A stretch of 48,346 nt of DNA from Rhodopirellula sp. (lineage in GTDB: Bacteria; Planctomycetota; Planctomycetia; Pirellulales; Pirellulaceae). The position numbers and the translations under genes were made by a program. Below the pieces are notes generated by a model. It was not told the origin of the DNA. It did not search any database and saw only the letters and a program-made list of their open reading frames with translations. Below, one piece after another: positions 34,378 to 43,394 of the stretch (positions are counted from its first letter, which is position 1; the number at the start of each line of letters is the position of its first letter). The DNA lies in NCBI GenBank assembly GCA_002698965.1, contig PAAT01000048.1, forward strand, positions 1 through 48,346. Direction: 5' to 3'.

Positions 34378-36315
34378 ATGGCAAACCAAAAAACGCATAC
34401 TGAACGTAAGTTCGAGCGGGCTCAACTGCGCAAACTGGAGCGGCGACAAAACCGGCAGTCTGGTCATTTTGATTCTAAATTTCAAGACGATATTCCACTG
34501 GTCAATGTAAGACTTGCTCTTTCAGCCGTCCTAGCGTTGCTGACCGTTGTTTTGGCACTTAAGGCATTCGAGTTTCCTGTCCCAAATACGGACGAGCCAA
34601 CAGTGATTAATTTATCGGGAGCCGGTATCGATGATGCCAATATCTTTTTTACTTACGCAAAAAATGTAGTGGAAGGACATGGAGCCGTTTATTATTCCGG
34701 CGGCGACCCTGTGGAAGGTTATTCGTCTACTTTATTCATGATGCTTTGTGCAGTAGGGATGCTTGTTACCGAAAATATCGAGTTCTTCGTGTTATTGGTA
34801 AACGCGATTCTTATGTGTGGCGTGTTAATCTCATTACAATTCTTTTTGCATGGGCTGGCGAAAGAGTCGCTACCCGAAGACACTCCGATTACTAAACGCG
34901 AGTTGTTGGTTGTTAATTGGGCAGCTAGTGCGCTGTTATGGGCCTGGGTGGTTGTTAGTCCGGCATATGTCATCTGGGTGACGGTCACTTTGATGGATGT
35001 TGGACTATGGGCTTTTGTCTTTGTGTTAGGCTCGTTGGCAGTTGTTCGCAAAGCCCTTAGGCCGAACTCCTCCTCCCGGTCTTTAAACCTGTGGATTTTA
35101 TTGTTGTTGCTGACTCGTCCTGAGGCGTTCTATTTGTGTCTTGTCTGGTTGTTTGTGATTGTTGTAACGCGAGTGAAGCAGGGGAGTCGTGTTGTACCGG
35201 CAGTAAAATCCATCAAAGGATCGATTCTTTACTATTTTGCTGTTGTCGGTGTAATCACGGCGTGGCGATATTTGTATTTTGGTTATCCGTTTCCAAATAC
35301 TTATTATGCAAAGGTTTCATCGGATTTTTTCTATAACTTAAAACTTGGCGTCGGATACCTGATTGAATTTGTGAAGGCTGAGCCTTGGGCAGGAGTGGCG
35401 TTGTTAATGAATGCTGTCTTAGTGCTGCAGACATTCCGAGTTCCCTGGAATGCAGATCAACCCGTAGGTTCTAAACCGATCGCAATGATTTCTTTGATCA
35501 CGTTACTTGCTTGCATTTCACCAGTTTTGACCGGTGGCGACCATTTCAACTACTTTCGTTTTTTCCAACCCTACTGGCCGCTTATGGCCTTGGCTCCTCT
35601 TTATTATTTTCGAAAGTATTTTCTCATTGAATCCCTGCCAACTATGAGAAAGCCACTCCGAGTGGCACTTTCGACAGCGGCATTGATTGGAACGATGTTG
35701 CTTGCTCAGACTCCACCATGGTCAGTCCTTCTGCGTACGAATGGGATTGTGCGTCCAACACTGACAAATGAATTCCAATTGGCTTTAGGCGGAAGGCAAC
35801 TTGGTGAAATGCTTAATGCATGGAATGCAGAGTTGCAGTTAAAGAATGACAGCAAGCAACAGGCATTTAGTTTAGGAACGCTGACAACTGGTGGTATTGG
35901 TTATACCTATAAGGGTCCCGTCTTGGATATGCTGGGATTAAATAACGTCCAGATGGCTCATCGTCAGGGAGATCGCAAAGGAAATAAGAACCATGCGGCA
36001 TTCAATAAAGACATCTTCTTCGCTCAGTCGCCTGATCTGTTTGCTCCGAGAAGCCAAAGCAAAATCATTCAAACTCGGAACGATGTGTTTCCATTTAATG
36101 TAGGTAACGAGTTTTGGGTAGCAGCCTTGAAAGGTTTGGGGACGGATCCGAGGTTTTTTGACCAGTATGCTCCAATTGAGATTACGCAGCGTGAGGAAGA
36201 CGGTAACCTAATAGGGCGTTGCACTGTTTGGGTCAAGAAATCACTGCTTGACTCGATTCTTAACAAAGAAACAAATTACTTTTCGGTAACAGTACTCGCT
36301 GAATCCTCGACTTAA
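34378..36315 (+). CDS. GT-C-type membrane glycosyltransferase, AftB-like
   Basis: 645 residues with a very basic N-terminus, ten or so membrane spans and soluble loops. After the first span comes 'GIDDANIFFTYAKN' (D85, D86) and 'GHGAVYYSGGDPVEGYSS' (101-117), then 'RYLYFGYPFPNTYYAKV'. This set of loops resembles mycobacterial AftB (Rv3805c), a GT-C arabinofuranosyltransferase using decaprenyl-phosphoryl-arabinose. It begins 13 bp after the DprE1-like gene. Transfer of a pentose from a polyprenyl carrier onto an envelope glycan outside the membrane is the best inference; the acceptor is unknown. Confidence 0.78.
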   Translation: MANQKTHTERKFERAQLRKLERRQNRQSGHFDSKFQDDIPLVNVRLALSAVLALLTVVLALKAFEFPVPNTDEPTVINLSGAGIDDANIFFTYAKNVVEGHGAVYYSGGDPVEGYSSTLFMMLCAVGMLVTENIEFFVLLVNAILMCGVLISLQFFLHGLAKESLPEDTPITKRELLVVNWAASALLWAWVVVSPAYVIWVTVTLMDVGLWAFVFVLGSLAVVRKALRPNSSSRSLNLWILLLLLTRPEAFYLCLVWLFVIVVTRVKQGSRVVPAVKSIKGSILYYFAVVGVITAWRYLYFGYPFPNTYYAKVSSDFFYNLKLGVGYLIEFVKAEPWAGVALLMNAVLVLQTFRVPWNADQPVGSKPIAMISLITLLACISPVLTGGDHFNYFRFFQPYWPLMALAPLYYFRKYFLIESLPTMRKPLRVALSTAALIGTMLLAQTPPWSVLLRTNGIVRPTLTNEFQLALGGRQLGEMLNAWNAELQLKNDSKQQAFSLGTLTTGGIGYTYKGPVLDMLGLNNVQMAHRQGDRKGNKNHAAFNKDIFFAQSPDLFAPRSQSKIIQTRNDVFPFNVGNEFWVAALKGLGTDPRFFDQYAPIEITQREEDGNLIGRCTVWVKKSLLDSILNKETNYFSVTVLAESST

Positions 36316-36316
36316 A

Positions 36317-36353
36317 ACCAAAGCTAATCTTGGTGTTAGGTTATAGCTTTGGT
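36317..36353. terminator. Terminator hairpin between convergent genes
   Basis: A perfect 10-bp inverted repeat ACCAAAGCTA/TAGCTTTGGT spans the gap between the AftB-like gene and the SDR gene and overlaps the SDR stop. Read on the minus strand it ends in four T, so it may serve mainly the SDR pair. Confidence 0.6.
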
Positions 36354-37117
36354 GGTACTCCGAGGCTTTTGCCTCCGTCGATAGCGATATCAGTACCGGT
36401 CACAAATCGTGCTTCATCGCTGGCGAGGTAAAGAATTGCCGCCGCAATTTCTTCAACATCGATCATGCGACCTTCTGCCTGTGCCATGGGGCTGGCAGCT
36501 ATTGTCGCTTTATAAGCGGCGTCAAAGTCACCAGTTGATTCAAGGTCACTGAGCATCATACGCGTGTTACCAACCGGACCTGGGCAAACCGTATTTACGC
36601 GGATTTTATCTTTACTGTGGCAAAGAGCCAGACTCTTTGTAAAGGCAATCAAGGCGCCTTTACTGGTACTGTAAACGGGGTCATGAACTCTGGGAAGGAT
36701 CCCGGCATTACTAGCCAGATTGATGATGGATCCACCCGTCGGTTGCATATAGGGAATGGCATGTTTGCAGCACAGGAAGGCTCCCTTAAGATTGATCCCC
36801 ATCACGTGATCCCATTCCGCTTCAGAAACATCTGGGATTTGTTTAATCAGACCAACTCCTGCGTTGTTTACAAGGATGTCAAGATTTCCGGAAGGGGACA
36901 CGGCCTGTTCAATTAAACCGACGACATCTGATTCATCGGTCACATCACATGGGCGTTGGAATATGCCTAGCTCTGCATAAAGCATGTCATTTTCTTCATT
37001 GTTGATGAGGTCTCCACAATATACGTCGGCACCGGCTTTGGCCAGTGCGATCGCTGTGGCTCGTCCAATGCCGTAGGAACCCCCCGTAACCACAGCAACT
37101 TTCCCTTCCAGATTCAT
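36341..37117 (-). CDS. Short-chain dehydrogenase/reductase
   Basis: 258 residues from the ATG at 37117, which puts 'GKVAVVTGGSYGIG' near the start as in all classical SDRs; an upstream frame would add 40 residues overlapping the neighbour. It has cofactor motif TGGSYGIG (11-18), 'DILVNNAG' and catalytic Y149/K153 (YSTSK), ending 'ATDIAIDGG'-like (GTDIAIDGGKSL). D36 after the second strand suggests NAD(H). It starts 58 bp after the second SDR gene. The substrate is not determinable. Confidence 0.9.
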   Translation of the reverse strand: MNLEGKVAVVTGGSYGIGRATAIALAKAGADVYCGDLINNEENDMLYAELGIFQRPCDVTDESDVVGLIEQAVSPSGNLDILVNNAGVGLIKQIPDVSEAEWDHVMGINLKGAFLCCKHAIPYMQPTGGSIINLASNAGILPRVHDPVYSTSKGALIAFTKSLALCHSKDKIRVNTVCPGPVGNTRMMLSDLESTGDFDAAYKATIAASPMAQAEGRMIDVEEIAAAILYLASDEARFVTGTDIAIDGGKSLGVPPKL

Positions 37118-37175
37118 GTGTTCGTACTTTCTAATCGGTGAGTGTGAGCGAGAAATTAGTCTGGGGTGAAGTGAG

Positions 37176-37979
37176 TTATTGTCCACCCCCTTCAGGGATG
37201 GGCCAATTCCAACCACAAGTATAACCGCCATCAACATAGATCGTTTGGCCTGTCAGAAATGCAGAGGCATCGGAAGCTAGAAATAGCGCGGTTCCCACCA
37301 TGTCCTCTGGAGTTCCTAGTCGGCGCTGAGGTGTATTCGTTTTACCCCACTGCTGCATCTGATCAAGTGACCATAGTTTTTGTGTTAAGTCAGTGAGGAT
37401 AAACCCCGGGGCTAATCCGTTGACTCGAACCCCGTGCTCACCCCATTCCAGTGCGTGTCCTTTGGTCATATGCCCGAGGGCTGATTTGCTCATGGCATAG
37501 GGCAGCACATTCTTAAGCGGACGTAAAGTGTTGAGAGACTCAATGTTAATAATCGCTCCGGACTTTTGTTCGATCATTACCTTGCCTGCGCTACAGGACA
37601 TTTGATAAGCACCTTTGAGATTAATGTTCATAACAAAGTCATAGTCGTCTTCGGTGATTTCAAGACTTGGTTTTCGTCGATTGACTCCGGCCACGTTTAC
37701 GAGTGTGTCGAGACGCCCATATTTCTCCAGAACCACTTGAATCAAGGCCTGAATATTGTCTGATTTGGCAACATCACACACGACAGGTATGACTTCGTGC
37801 ACAGATCCGGCCTCGGTGATTTCGTTGGCAGTTGTGTTCAATGAGTCTGCTTCACGTCCGGTGATAACGGTATGTGCCCCCCGGACCGCGAATCCCTGGG
37901 CAATGGCTTTGCCGATTCCACGGCTACCGCCGGAAATAATAACAATCTGGTCGGCGACGGAAAACAAAGGATCGGACAT
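37176..37979 (-). CDS. Short-chain dehydrogenase/reductase, gluconate-5-dehydrogenase-like
   Basis: 267 residues. The classical SDR features are 'ISGGSRGIGKAIA' (cofactor), 'LVNVAG', S147 in 'NIES', and Y161/K165 (YAMSK); 'GREAD' after the second strand suggests NADP(H). It resembles gluconate 5-dehydrogenase and 2-deoxy-gluconate 3-dehydrogenase family members, which act on sugar acids. Upstream gene of an SDR pair on the minus strand. It does not look like DprE2 to me. Confidence 0.88.
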   Translation of the reverse strand: MSDPLFSVADQIVIISGGSRGIGKAIAQGFAVRGAHTVITGREADSLNTTANEITEAGSVHEVIPVVCDVAKSDNIQALIQVVLEKYGRLDTLVNVAGVNRRKPSLEITEDDYDFVMNINLKGAYQMSCSAGKVMIEQKSGAIINIESLNTLRPLKNVLPYAMSKSALGHMTKGHALEWGEHGVRVNGLAPGFILTDLTQKLWSLDQMQQWGKTNTPQRRLGTPEDMVGTALFLASDASAFLTGQTIYVDGGYTCGWNWPIPEGGGQ

Positions 37980-38078
37980 ATTGAGTACCTAATGGGATAG
38001 TTACATCTAAACAAACAATGCTCGAAACAGACGGATCTGCCTCGAGCATCAGATAGTCGGTATGACTTTTAGGATAGC

Positions 38079-40136
38079 CTATTTCTGGAATAGTTGGGGG
38101 CTACTCAGGCTGGATCCATTAAGAGCAGGGACGGAAGCGCCTGCCGGAATAATCGGTCGCAGGAAATTGATAACATCAGCCTGTTGGCGAATGTCGTCGA
38201 ATTTCACCGTCATCGCGCTGTGTGTCTTACGTTCGGATAAGTAACTAACTAGCTCATCACGGACATCTTCGATTGATTCGACCACGGGCACCGTGTGCCC
38301 GGTACATCTCATGATGATGTATTTTCCACCGACAGCGACGATTCCCGAAAGCTCCCCTTTTTTCAGACGGAATGCCTCTTCTTCGACAATGGGTTGACCA
38401 CCATGCTTACGAATCGGGGGTACTTTTCCCTGATTAGCGCGGGAAACAGGCTCGATCGAATACTGTTCGGCTAGTTGGCCAAAGAAGTAGTCGTTGGAAT
38501 TATTGTTGGCAAGATCCCATACCATATTGGCCTGCCGTTGCGTGTTGAGCACAATGGCCATGACCTCCACACGTCGGCCATAGTTGGATTCAAATCCACG
38601 TTGCAGGTCTTCTTCAGCGATTTTAGCATCTTCACTAACGAGTTTTTTTAAGGCGGCCGATGGCCAAACAACATCCTTGACATAAATGTCGACGGTGACA
38701 TCATCTTTGCTTGTGACAGCCTTAAGCCATCCTTTGACGTCAGGTTGCCCTGAATCATCGAGATAGCCACGTGAATCTGCGGCTCGTTTGATCTCGGCCA
38801 GAATATCTTGTTGGACGACTTCTTTGTTCTGAGCCGTCAAGGCCAACGAAAGCAGTTTGCGGTTGATTTCACCTTCGAGCACGTCTATCCCGTACCTCGT
38901 AATACACTCTTCAGCCAATTCGCGAACGGTGATTTTCTGGCCGTTAAGGATTGCGACAACACCTGGGTGAGATTCTTTCAGACTGGGATCTTCGTATACA
39001 GATTGAATTTTAGCTTCGGCTTGAAGTCGTTGGAATATACGACCCGCAGCGGCTTCCAAATTCTGTTCTCGAATCTTATCTCGCAATCGAGCTTCCGCAT
39101 CCACTTTGAATTGAGGTGCGATGTAGGTCGAGGGGATTCTTTTTTCACACTTCATTAAAATGTACTGATTGGCAATTTTTACCAATTCCGAAATTTCACC
39201 TTCTTGGAGGCTAAAGGCCTCCGCCTCCAAGCTTGGGTCACCCACATGCTTGCCGATCGGTGGGATAAGCCCGCGAGCACTGGCGCTGGCCTGATCTTCC
39301 GAATGTTCTTTGGCTAGAGAGCCGAATTGTTCCGGTTCCGCTAAAGCCTGCTTGCGTAATTCTGTAATCGTGGTGAGGTCCGAGTGAGCGATGATGCGCA
39401 CTTTGACTTTTGGGCCGAATTCGGATTCAAATGCCTTCGTCAATTGTTCAGGCGAAACTTCAATTTCCCGCGAGGCAAGTTGTCGCAGGGCAAGATTGAT
39501 CCACATGTGTTCATTGCGATATTGGTCCGGAGCGATATGACGTTCCTGTTGCAGCATTGTCAGCCACCGATCAACGGACATCCCAAATTTTTTGGCCATG
39601 CGTTCAATTTCACGATCCAGTTGTTCCTCACTGATAACGATTTGGTGTTTTTCACAAGCTTGTTTGATAAGCCGCTTGTTAAGGTAACCTTCGAGCGTTT
39701 CTTTGCCATAACGATCCAAACAAGCCTGAGCCAGTTCGTTACGAGAAATATTTTCGCCATTAACCTGAGCAACGACTTTCAACTTTTTCGTTTCAGTAAC
39801 AGAACTTGAAGTTCTCGCCGTAATGGCCGCCTGAGAGACTCGACTCGTAGTGGAGGAAGCTTTAGGTGCTGTCGGGGATTCCTCCGTTTTATTGGTCGTC
39901 AGCTTAGGCTCCGGCGTAGTACTTTGAACAGGAGCAGCCGTCTGCGGGGCACGGAATTGCGTTGGCTTTTGTTGCGCTTCAGCTTGTTCCGGAGCAGTCC
40001 AGTACAGTCTTGCAACGTAGGTAACGGCCAGTAATCCTATGGCAGTCATACTTAAAATGAACTTTCGCAGTGAGCGAGATTGTTCCGTAAGCTTCAGTTT
40101 TTCTTCAGTACCCGTTTGGCTTTCCTTGCCACTCAT
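38079..40136 (-). CDS. Tandem-parvulin SurA-like peptidyl-prolyl isomerase
   Basis: 685 residues. There is a cytoplasmic N-terminus and one signal anchor (about 25-45), a Pro/Thr/Ser-rich linker to about 115, then two copies of a SurA-type N-domain plus PpiC rotamase. Repeat markers: 'VAQVNGENISRNELAQAC' and 'VAILNGQKITVRELAEEC'; 'FGSLAKEHSED' and 'FGQLAEQYSIE'; 'EAFSLQEGEIS' and 'EAFRLKKGELS'. It probably acts in the periplasm in outer-membrane protein folding. AAGGAG lies eight bases before the ATG, a strong ribosome site. Confidence 0.92.
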   Translation of the reverse strand: MSGKESQTGTEEKLKLTEQSRSLRKFILSMTAIGLLAVTYVARLYWTAPEQAEAQQKPTQFRAPQTAAPVQSTTPEPKLTTNKTEESPTAPKASSTTSRVSQAAITARTSSSVTETKKLKVVAQVNGENISRNELAQACLDRYGKETLEGYLNKRLIKQACEKHQIVISEEQLDREIERMAKKFGMSVDRWLTMLQQERHIAPDQYRNEHMWINLALRQLASREIEVSPEQLTKAFESEFGPKVKVRIIAHSDLTTITELRKQALAEPEQFGSLAKEHSEDQASASARGLIPPIGKHVGDPSLEAEAFSLQEGEISELVKIANQYILMKCEKRIPSTYIAPQFKVDAEARLRDKIREQNLEAAAGRIFQRLQAEAKIQSVYEDPSLKESHPGVVAILNGQKITVRELAEECITRYGIDVLEGEINRKLLSLALTAQNKEVVQQDILAEIKRAADSRGYLDDSGQPDVKGWLKAVTSKDDVTVDIYVKDVVWPSAALKKLVSEDAKIAEEDLQRGFESNYGRRVEVMAIVLNTQRQANMVWDLANNNSNDYFFGQLAEQYSIEPVSRANQGKVPPIRKHGGQPIVEEEAFRLKKGELSGIVAVGGKYIIMRCTGHTVPVVESIEDVRDELVSYLSERKTHSAMTVKFDDIRQQADVINFLRPIIPAGASVPALNGSSLSSPQLFQK

Positions 40137-40365
40137 CGGATGCTCCTTAACCCATCAATTCCATTTGATCGCTAAGGGACTACAATGGCCCCTCCACCCC
40201 GGAATTCCAAGCATTATCGGTGTTTCCTGCTCGGATCTAGGCGCGCAAACAGCCCCCCAGGTGCGATGAGTATAGAGGGTAATGGAAAAATGGGTCAAGA
40301 CAGCTTTCCCACTTCTTTGGAGTCAAAGTTTAGAGAAATCTAAGCTCATCACCTGGTCGTTGGCA

Positions 40366-41364
40366 CTATGGGATGAGGATGATTTTACCGGCAATGGAGC
40401 CCTCTTTTCCAAGAGTGTTGTCCTCCTGAAGTTGATGCGCATTGGCTGCCTCTGAAAGAGGTAAAGTACGACTTATTTGAGATTTCAATGTACCATCAGC
40501 AAGCCATTGATTGATGTCATTTGCACAGGCCCTTAATTCATCGGCTGATGCCTTGAACATGACAAAGCCAAAGAGTTGAAGACATTTGACATAGAATGGA
40601 CCAACAGGAAATTCAGGACGAGCATCTCGGCCGGCCATGATCACAATGCGTCCGCGTTCTTTCATGACCGAGACAATCCCTTCGATATTGGGTTCTCGCA
40701 ATGTTTCCCAAAAGACATCGACGCCTTCGGGAGCTGCTTTCAGTATGGCTTCCAACTCGTTCTCTGTTTTGTAGTTAATCACAGTGTCTGCACCTAACTC
40801 ACGACATCTTACAGCTTTTTCATTGGAGCCTGCTGTGGCAATAACGCGAGCCCCCGCTCGTTTAGCCATCTGCAAGACCATCGCCCCAACGCCACCAGTA
40901 CCACCATGCACAAAAATAGTCTCACCGGCCTGTATTTTGGCATCGCGGAATAGCCCTAAGTGTGCCGTGACTCCAACAAGAGAACACGCAGCCGCATCTT
41001 CGTCGGAAACGTCATCGGGAGTAGGGTAAAGCCACTCTTCATCAATACTGCAGTATTCGGCAAAGGTGCCCTGGCGACCAAGCAATCCCTGATTTGTTCC
41101 CCAAACGCGATCACCAACTTGAAAACGGGTCCCCTTTTCGCCTACAGCCTCGATAGTCCCGGCCAGGTCACAGCCGACCACAAACGGGTTTGGCAAGTCC
41201 CAATAATTTGCTCCGTTACGAATGTAAGTGTCGACGGGATTGAGCGAAACAGCACCGATTTTTACCAAAACCTGCCGGCCTGTTGCGACCGGTTTTTCAA
41301 TGTCTCCGTATTGGATATTTTGGGATGGTCCACATTCGGTGATATAAGCGGCTTTCATCGTCAT
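40366..41364 (-). CDS. NADPH:quinone reductase-like medium-chain dehydrogenase
   Basis: 332-residue MDR-superfamily protein of the zinc-free quinone oxidoreductase type. It has 'SLNPVDTYIRNG', 'VGCDLAGTIEAVG', and the NADPH-binding turn 'HGGTGGVGAMVLQMAKRAGARV'. It has no structural zinc-site cysteine cluster. The start ATG (followed by a second ATG two codons on) has GAAGG seven bases upstream. Stand-alone gene, divergent from the phosphohexomutase. The substrate is unclear. Confidence 0.9.
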   Translation of the reverse strand: MTMKAAYITECGPSQNIQYGDIEKPVATGRQVLVKIGAVSLNPVDTYIRNGANYWDLPNPFVVGCDLAGTIEAVGEKGTRFQVGDRVWGTNQGLLGRQGTFAEYCSIDEEWLYPTPDDVSDEDAAACSLVGVTAHLGLFRDAKIQAGETIFVHGGTGGVGAMVLQMAKRAGARVIATAGSNEKAVRCRELGADTVINYKTENELEAILKAAPEGVDVFWETLREPNIEGIVSVMKERGRIVIMAGRDARPEFPVGPFYVKCLQLFGFVMFKASADELRACANDINQWLADGTLKSQISRTLPLSEAANAHQLQEDNTLGKEGSIAGKIILIP

Positions 41365-41567
41365 TGGGTTACCTTCAGTATTGGCTAGGATTGTATTGAT
41401 GGTTAGATAATAAAGTATTGTACAAAAGAAGAGTGTGCTCGTTTGATGGTTGCGGCTATGGTAGGTCTATTCGCTTTCGAATTGTCTTTTACACTAGTTA
41501 TTTGATAAACAATGACTGTCGACGCATTCCATTTTTATTTATGAACAGCAGGAAGATTTGACCCATT

Positions 41568-43388
41568 ATGACCTCTATTGATCTCCAACTACTGGTAGGT
41601 AGCGTTCGGCAAGCTGGGGCGGAAGGAAAGATTTCAGATTCAGCCGTCGTCAATTTGTGTCACTGGATAACTTCTGCCGAGTATGACAAGTATTTGCCAG
41701 CCATAATTACGCATATCCAGAGTGAACGTTGGCAGGAATTAGACAATGCTTTTTGGAAAATTCTAGAATTCGGTACGGGGGGGCGACGTGGGCGAATGTA
41801 TCCGTTTGGTTCTAATACGATCAATGAACGTACGATTGGTGAAAGTGCCCAGGGTTTGGCAAATTACGTTCAATCTCAATTCGATTCCGAACCGTTGACG
41901 TGTGCAATTGCGTATGACACACGTCACCGATCAAGGGAGTTTGCTGAGCTTTGTAGCGGGATCATGGTGGCTAACGGTTTTCATGTTTACATGCTAGATG
42001 ATTACCGAGCGACGCCTCAATTGTCGTTCCTGATTCGTCAAAAACAATGCCACTGCGGGATCATGGTGACAGCCAGCCATAATCCACCCTCGGACAATGC
42101 CGTGAAAGTGTACTGGTCGACAGGAGGGCAGATTTTACCGCCACACGATCAAGCGATCATTCAGCAAGTAATGGAAAATGTAAAAGAGATTAAAGCAGTA
42201 ACGTTCGAAACGTCAGTTAATGAAGGTCATCTTTCTATTTGTACGGATGAGATCGATGATTCTTTCCAACAAACATTGCTGGCGTTAAGTCAGCCTGGGC
42301 CAAAAGAACTGAAGTTGGTTTATTCACCGTTGCACGGTGTTGGTGGCAAGGTAATCCCCGGTTTGCTAAAGGCAGCCGGCTTTGAAGATGTTGTGGTCTT
42401 TCCTGACCATGCTCAACCCGATCCGGATTTCACGAATGTGGCGGGACAAGTATCAAATCCGGAGAACTTCGAAGTCTACCAACCCATTATTGAATTCGCC
42501 CGGGAACGATCGGCGGATGTTGTCATTGTGACGGATCCGGACGCCGATCGACTGGGCTGCGCGGCACCTTTGAGTTTTAAAGACGATGCAGAATGGAAAG
42601 TTTTTAATGGTCATCAGTTGTGTGTGATGTTGGGCGCTTATCGATTAGAGTCACTTCAGCAAGCCGGGCAGCTTACCGATCAAAGCTTTCAGGTTACGAC
42701 ATTGGTAACTACGCGGATGCTCGAGCGAATAGGAGAGAGCTTTGGAGTATCGACTCGAGGAGATTTGTTGGTCGGGTTTAAGTGGATTGCCGGAGCGATT
42801 GATGAGGGAGGTCCGGAACACTTTGTTTACGGAACCGAAGAATCTCATGGCTTCATGATTAGCGATTACTGTCGTGACAAAGATGGAGCCGTTGCCTCGA
42901 TGCTATTGGCAGAATTAGCCGCGCGACTCAAAGCGGATGGTAGAACGCTGCACGATTTTCTCGATTCTTTGTACTGGCAGCACGGATACCATCTGGAAGA
43001 TCTCCTTACAATCTATATGGAAGGCAGCGAAGGCATGGGGCGCATGATGCGTCTGATGGATTATTTGAGAGCGACTATGCCCGTCAAGCTGGGAGGGTTA
43101 AAGGTACAAAGTAAGCGAGATTACTTGACGCATACGATTACTTTTTGTGATGGCCAAAAGAGTGAGTTGGTAGGGCCAACAGACAACTTAATCTTTTTTG
43201 ATTTGGATCAGGAAGGAAGCTACATAGGTATTAGGCCATCGGGAACGGAACCCAAATTGAAGATTTATCTGTTCACGTATGAACCTGCGGAAAATTTAGC
43301 GGATTTGAAACTAACACGTGAAGCAATGAGTATCACGTTGGCTGGTATAGAGTCTGATATCCGGAGGATTGTTGAGCAGATTGCCTGA
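41568..43388 (+). CDS. Phosphoglucomutase/phosphomannomutase (alpha-D-phosphohexomutase)
   Basis: 606-residue phosphohexomutase that interconverts hexose 1- and 6-phosphates. It has the phosphoserine site 'VTASHNP' (S170), metal-binding 'DPDADR' (323-328), the sugar-binding loop 'GTEESHGF' and phosphate-binding 'RPSGTEPKLK'. Size and the long N-terminal part match the PGM2-like/PgcA branch. It supplies sugar 1-phosphates for nucleotide-sugars and polysaccharide. It ends 6 bp from the stop of the convergent zinc-ribbon gene. Confidence 0.94.
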   Translation: MTSIDLQLLVGSVRQAGAEGKISDSAVVNLCHWITSAEYDKYLPAIITHIQSERWQELDNAFWKILEFGTGGRRGRMYPFGSNTINERTIGESAQGLANYVQSQFDSEPLTCAIAYDTRHRSREFAELCSGIMVANGFHVYMLDDYRATPQLSFLIRQKQCHCGIMVTASHNPPSDNAVKVYWSTGGQILPPHDQAIIQQVMENVKEIKAVTFETSVNEGHLSICTDEIDDSFQQTLLALSQPGPKELKLVYSPLHGVGGKVIPGLLKAAGFEDVVVFPDHAQPDPDFTNVAGQVSNPENFEVYQPIIEFARERSADVVIVTDPDADRLGCAAPLSFKDDAEWKVFNGHQLCVMLGAYRLESLQQAGQLTDQSFQVTTLVTTRMLERIGESFGVSTRGDLLVGFKWIAGAIDEGGPEHFVYGTEESHGFMISDYCRDKDGAVASMLLAELAARLKADGRTLHDFLDSLYWQHGYHLEDLLTIYMEGSEGMGRMMRLMDYLRATMPVKLGGLKVQSKRDYLTHTITFCDGQKSELVGPTDNLIFFDLDQEGSYIGIRPSGTEPKLKIYLFTYEPAENLADLKLTREAMSITLAGIESDIRRIVEQIA

Positions 43389-43394
43389 AAGTGA

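Noticed and set aside
37118..37237. 40-residue N-terminal extension of the first SDR
   Set aside because: It overlaps the neighbouring SDR gene, and classical SDRs begin a few residues before the TGxxxGIG motif, so the start at 37117 is preferred.
36341..37979. One of the SDRs as the missing DprE2
   Set aside because: Both look like ordinary sugar-acid or alcohol SDRs, are on the opposite strand and are separated by a hairpin; kept only as an open question.
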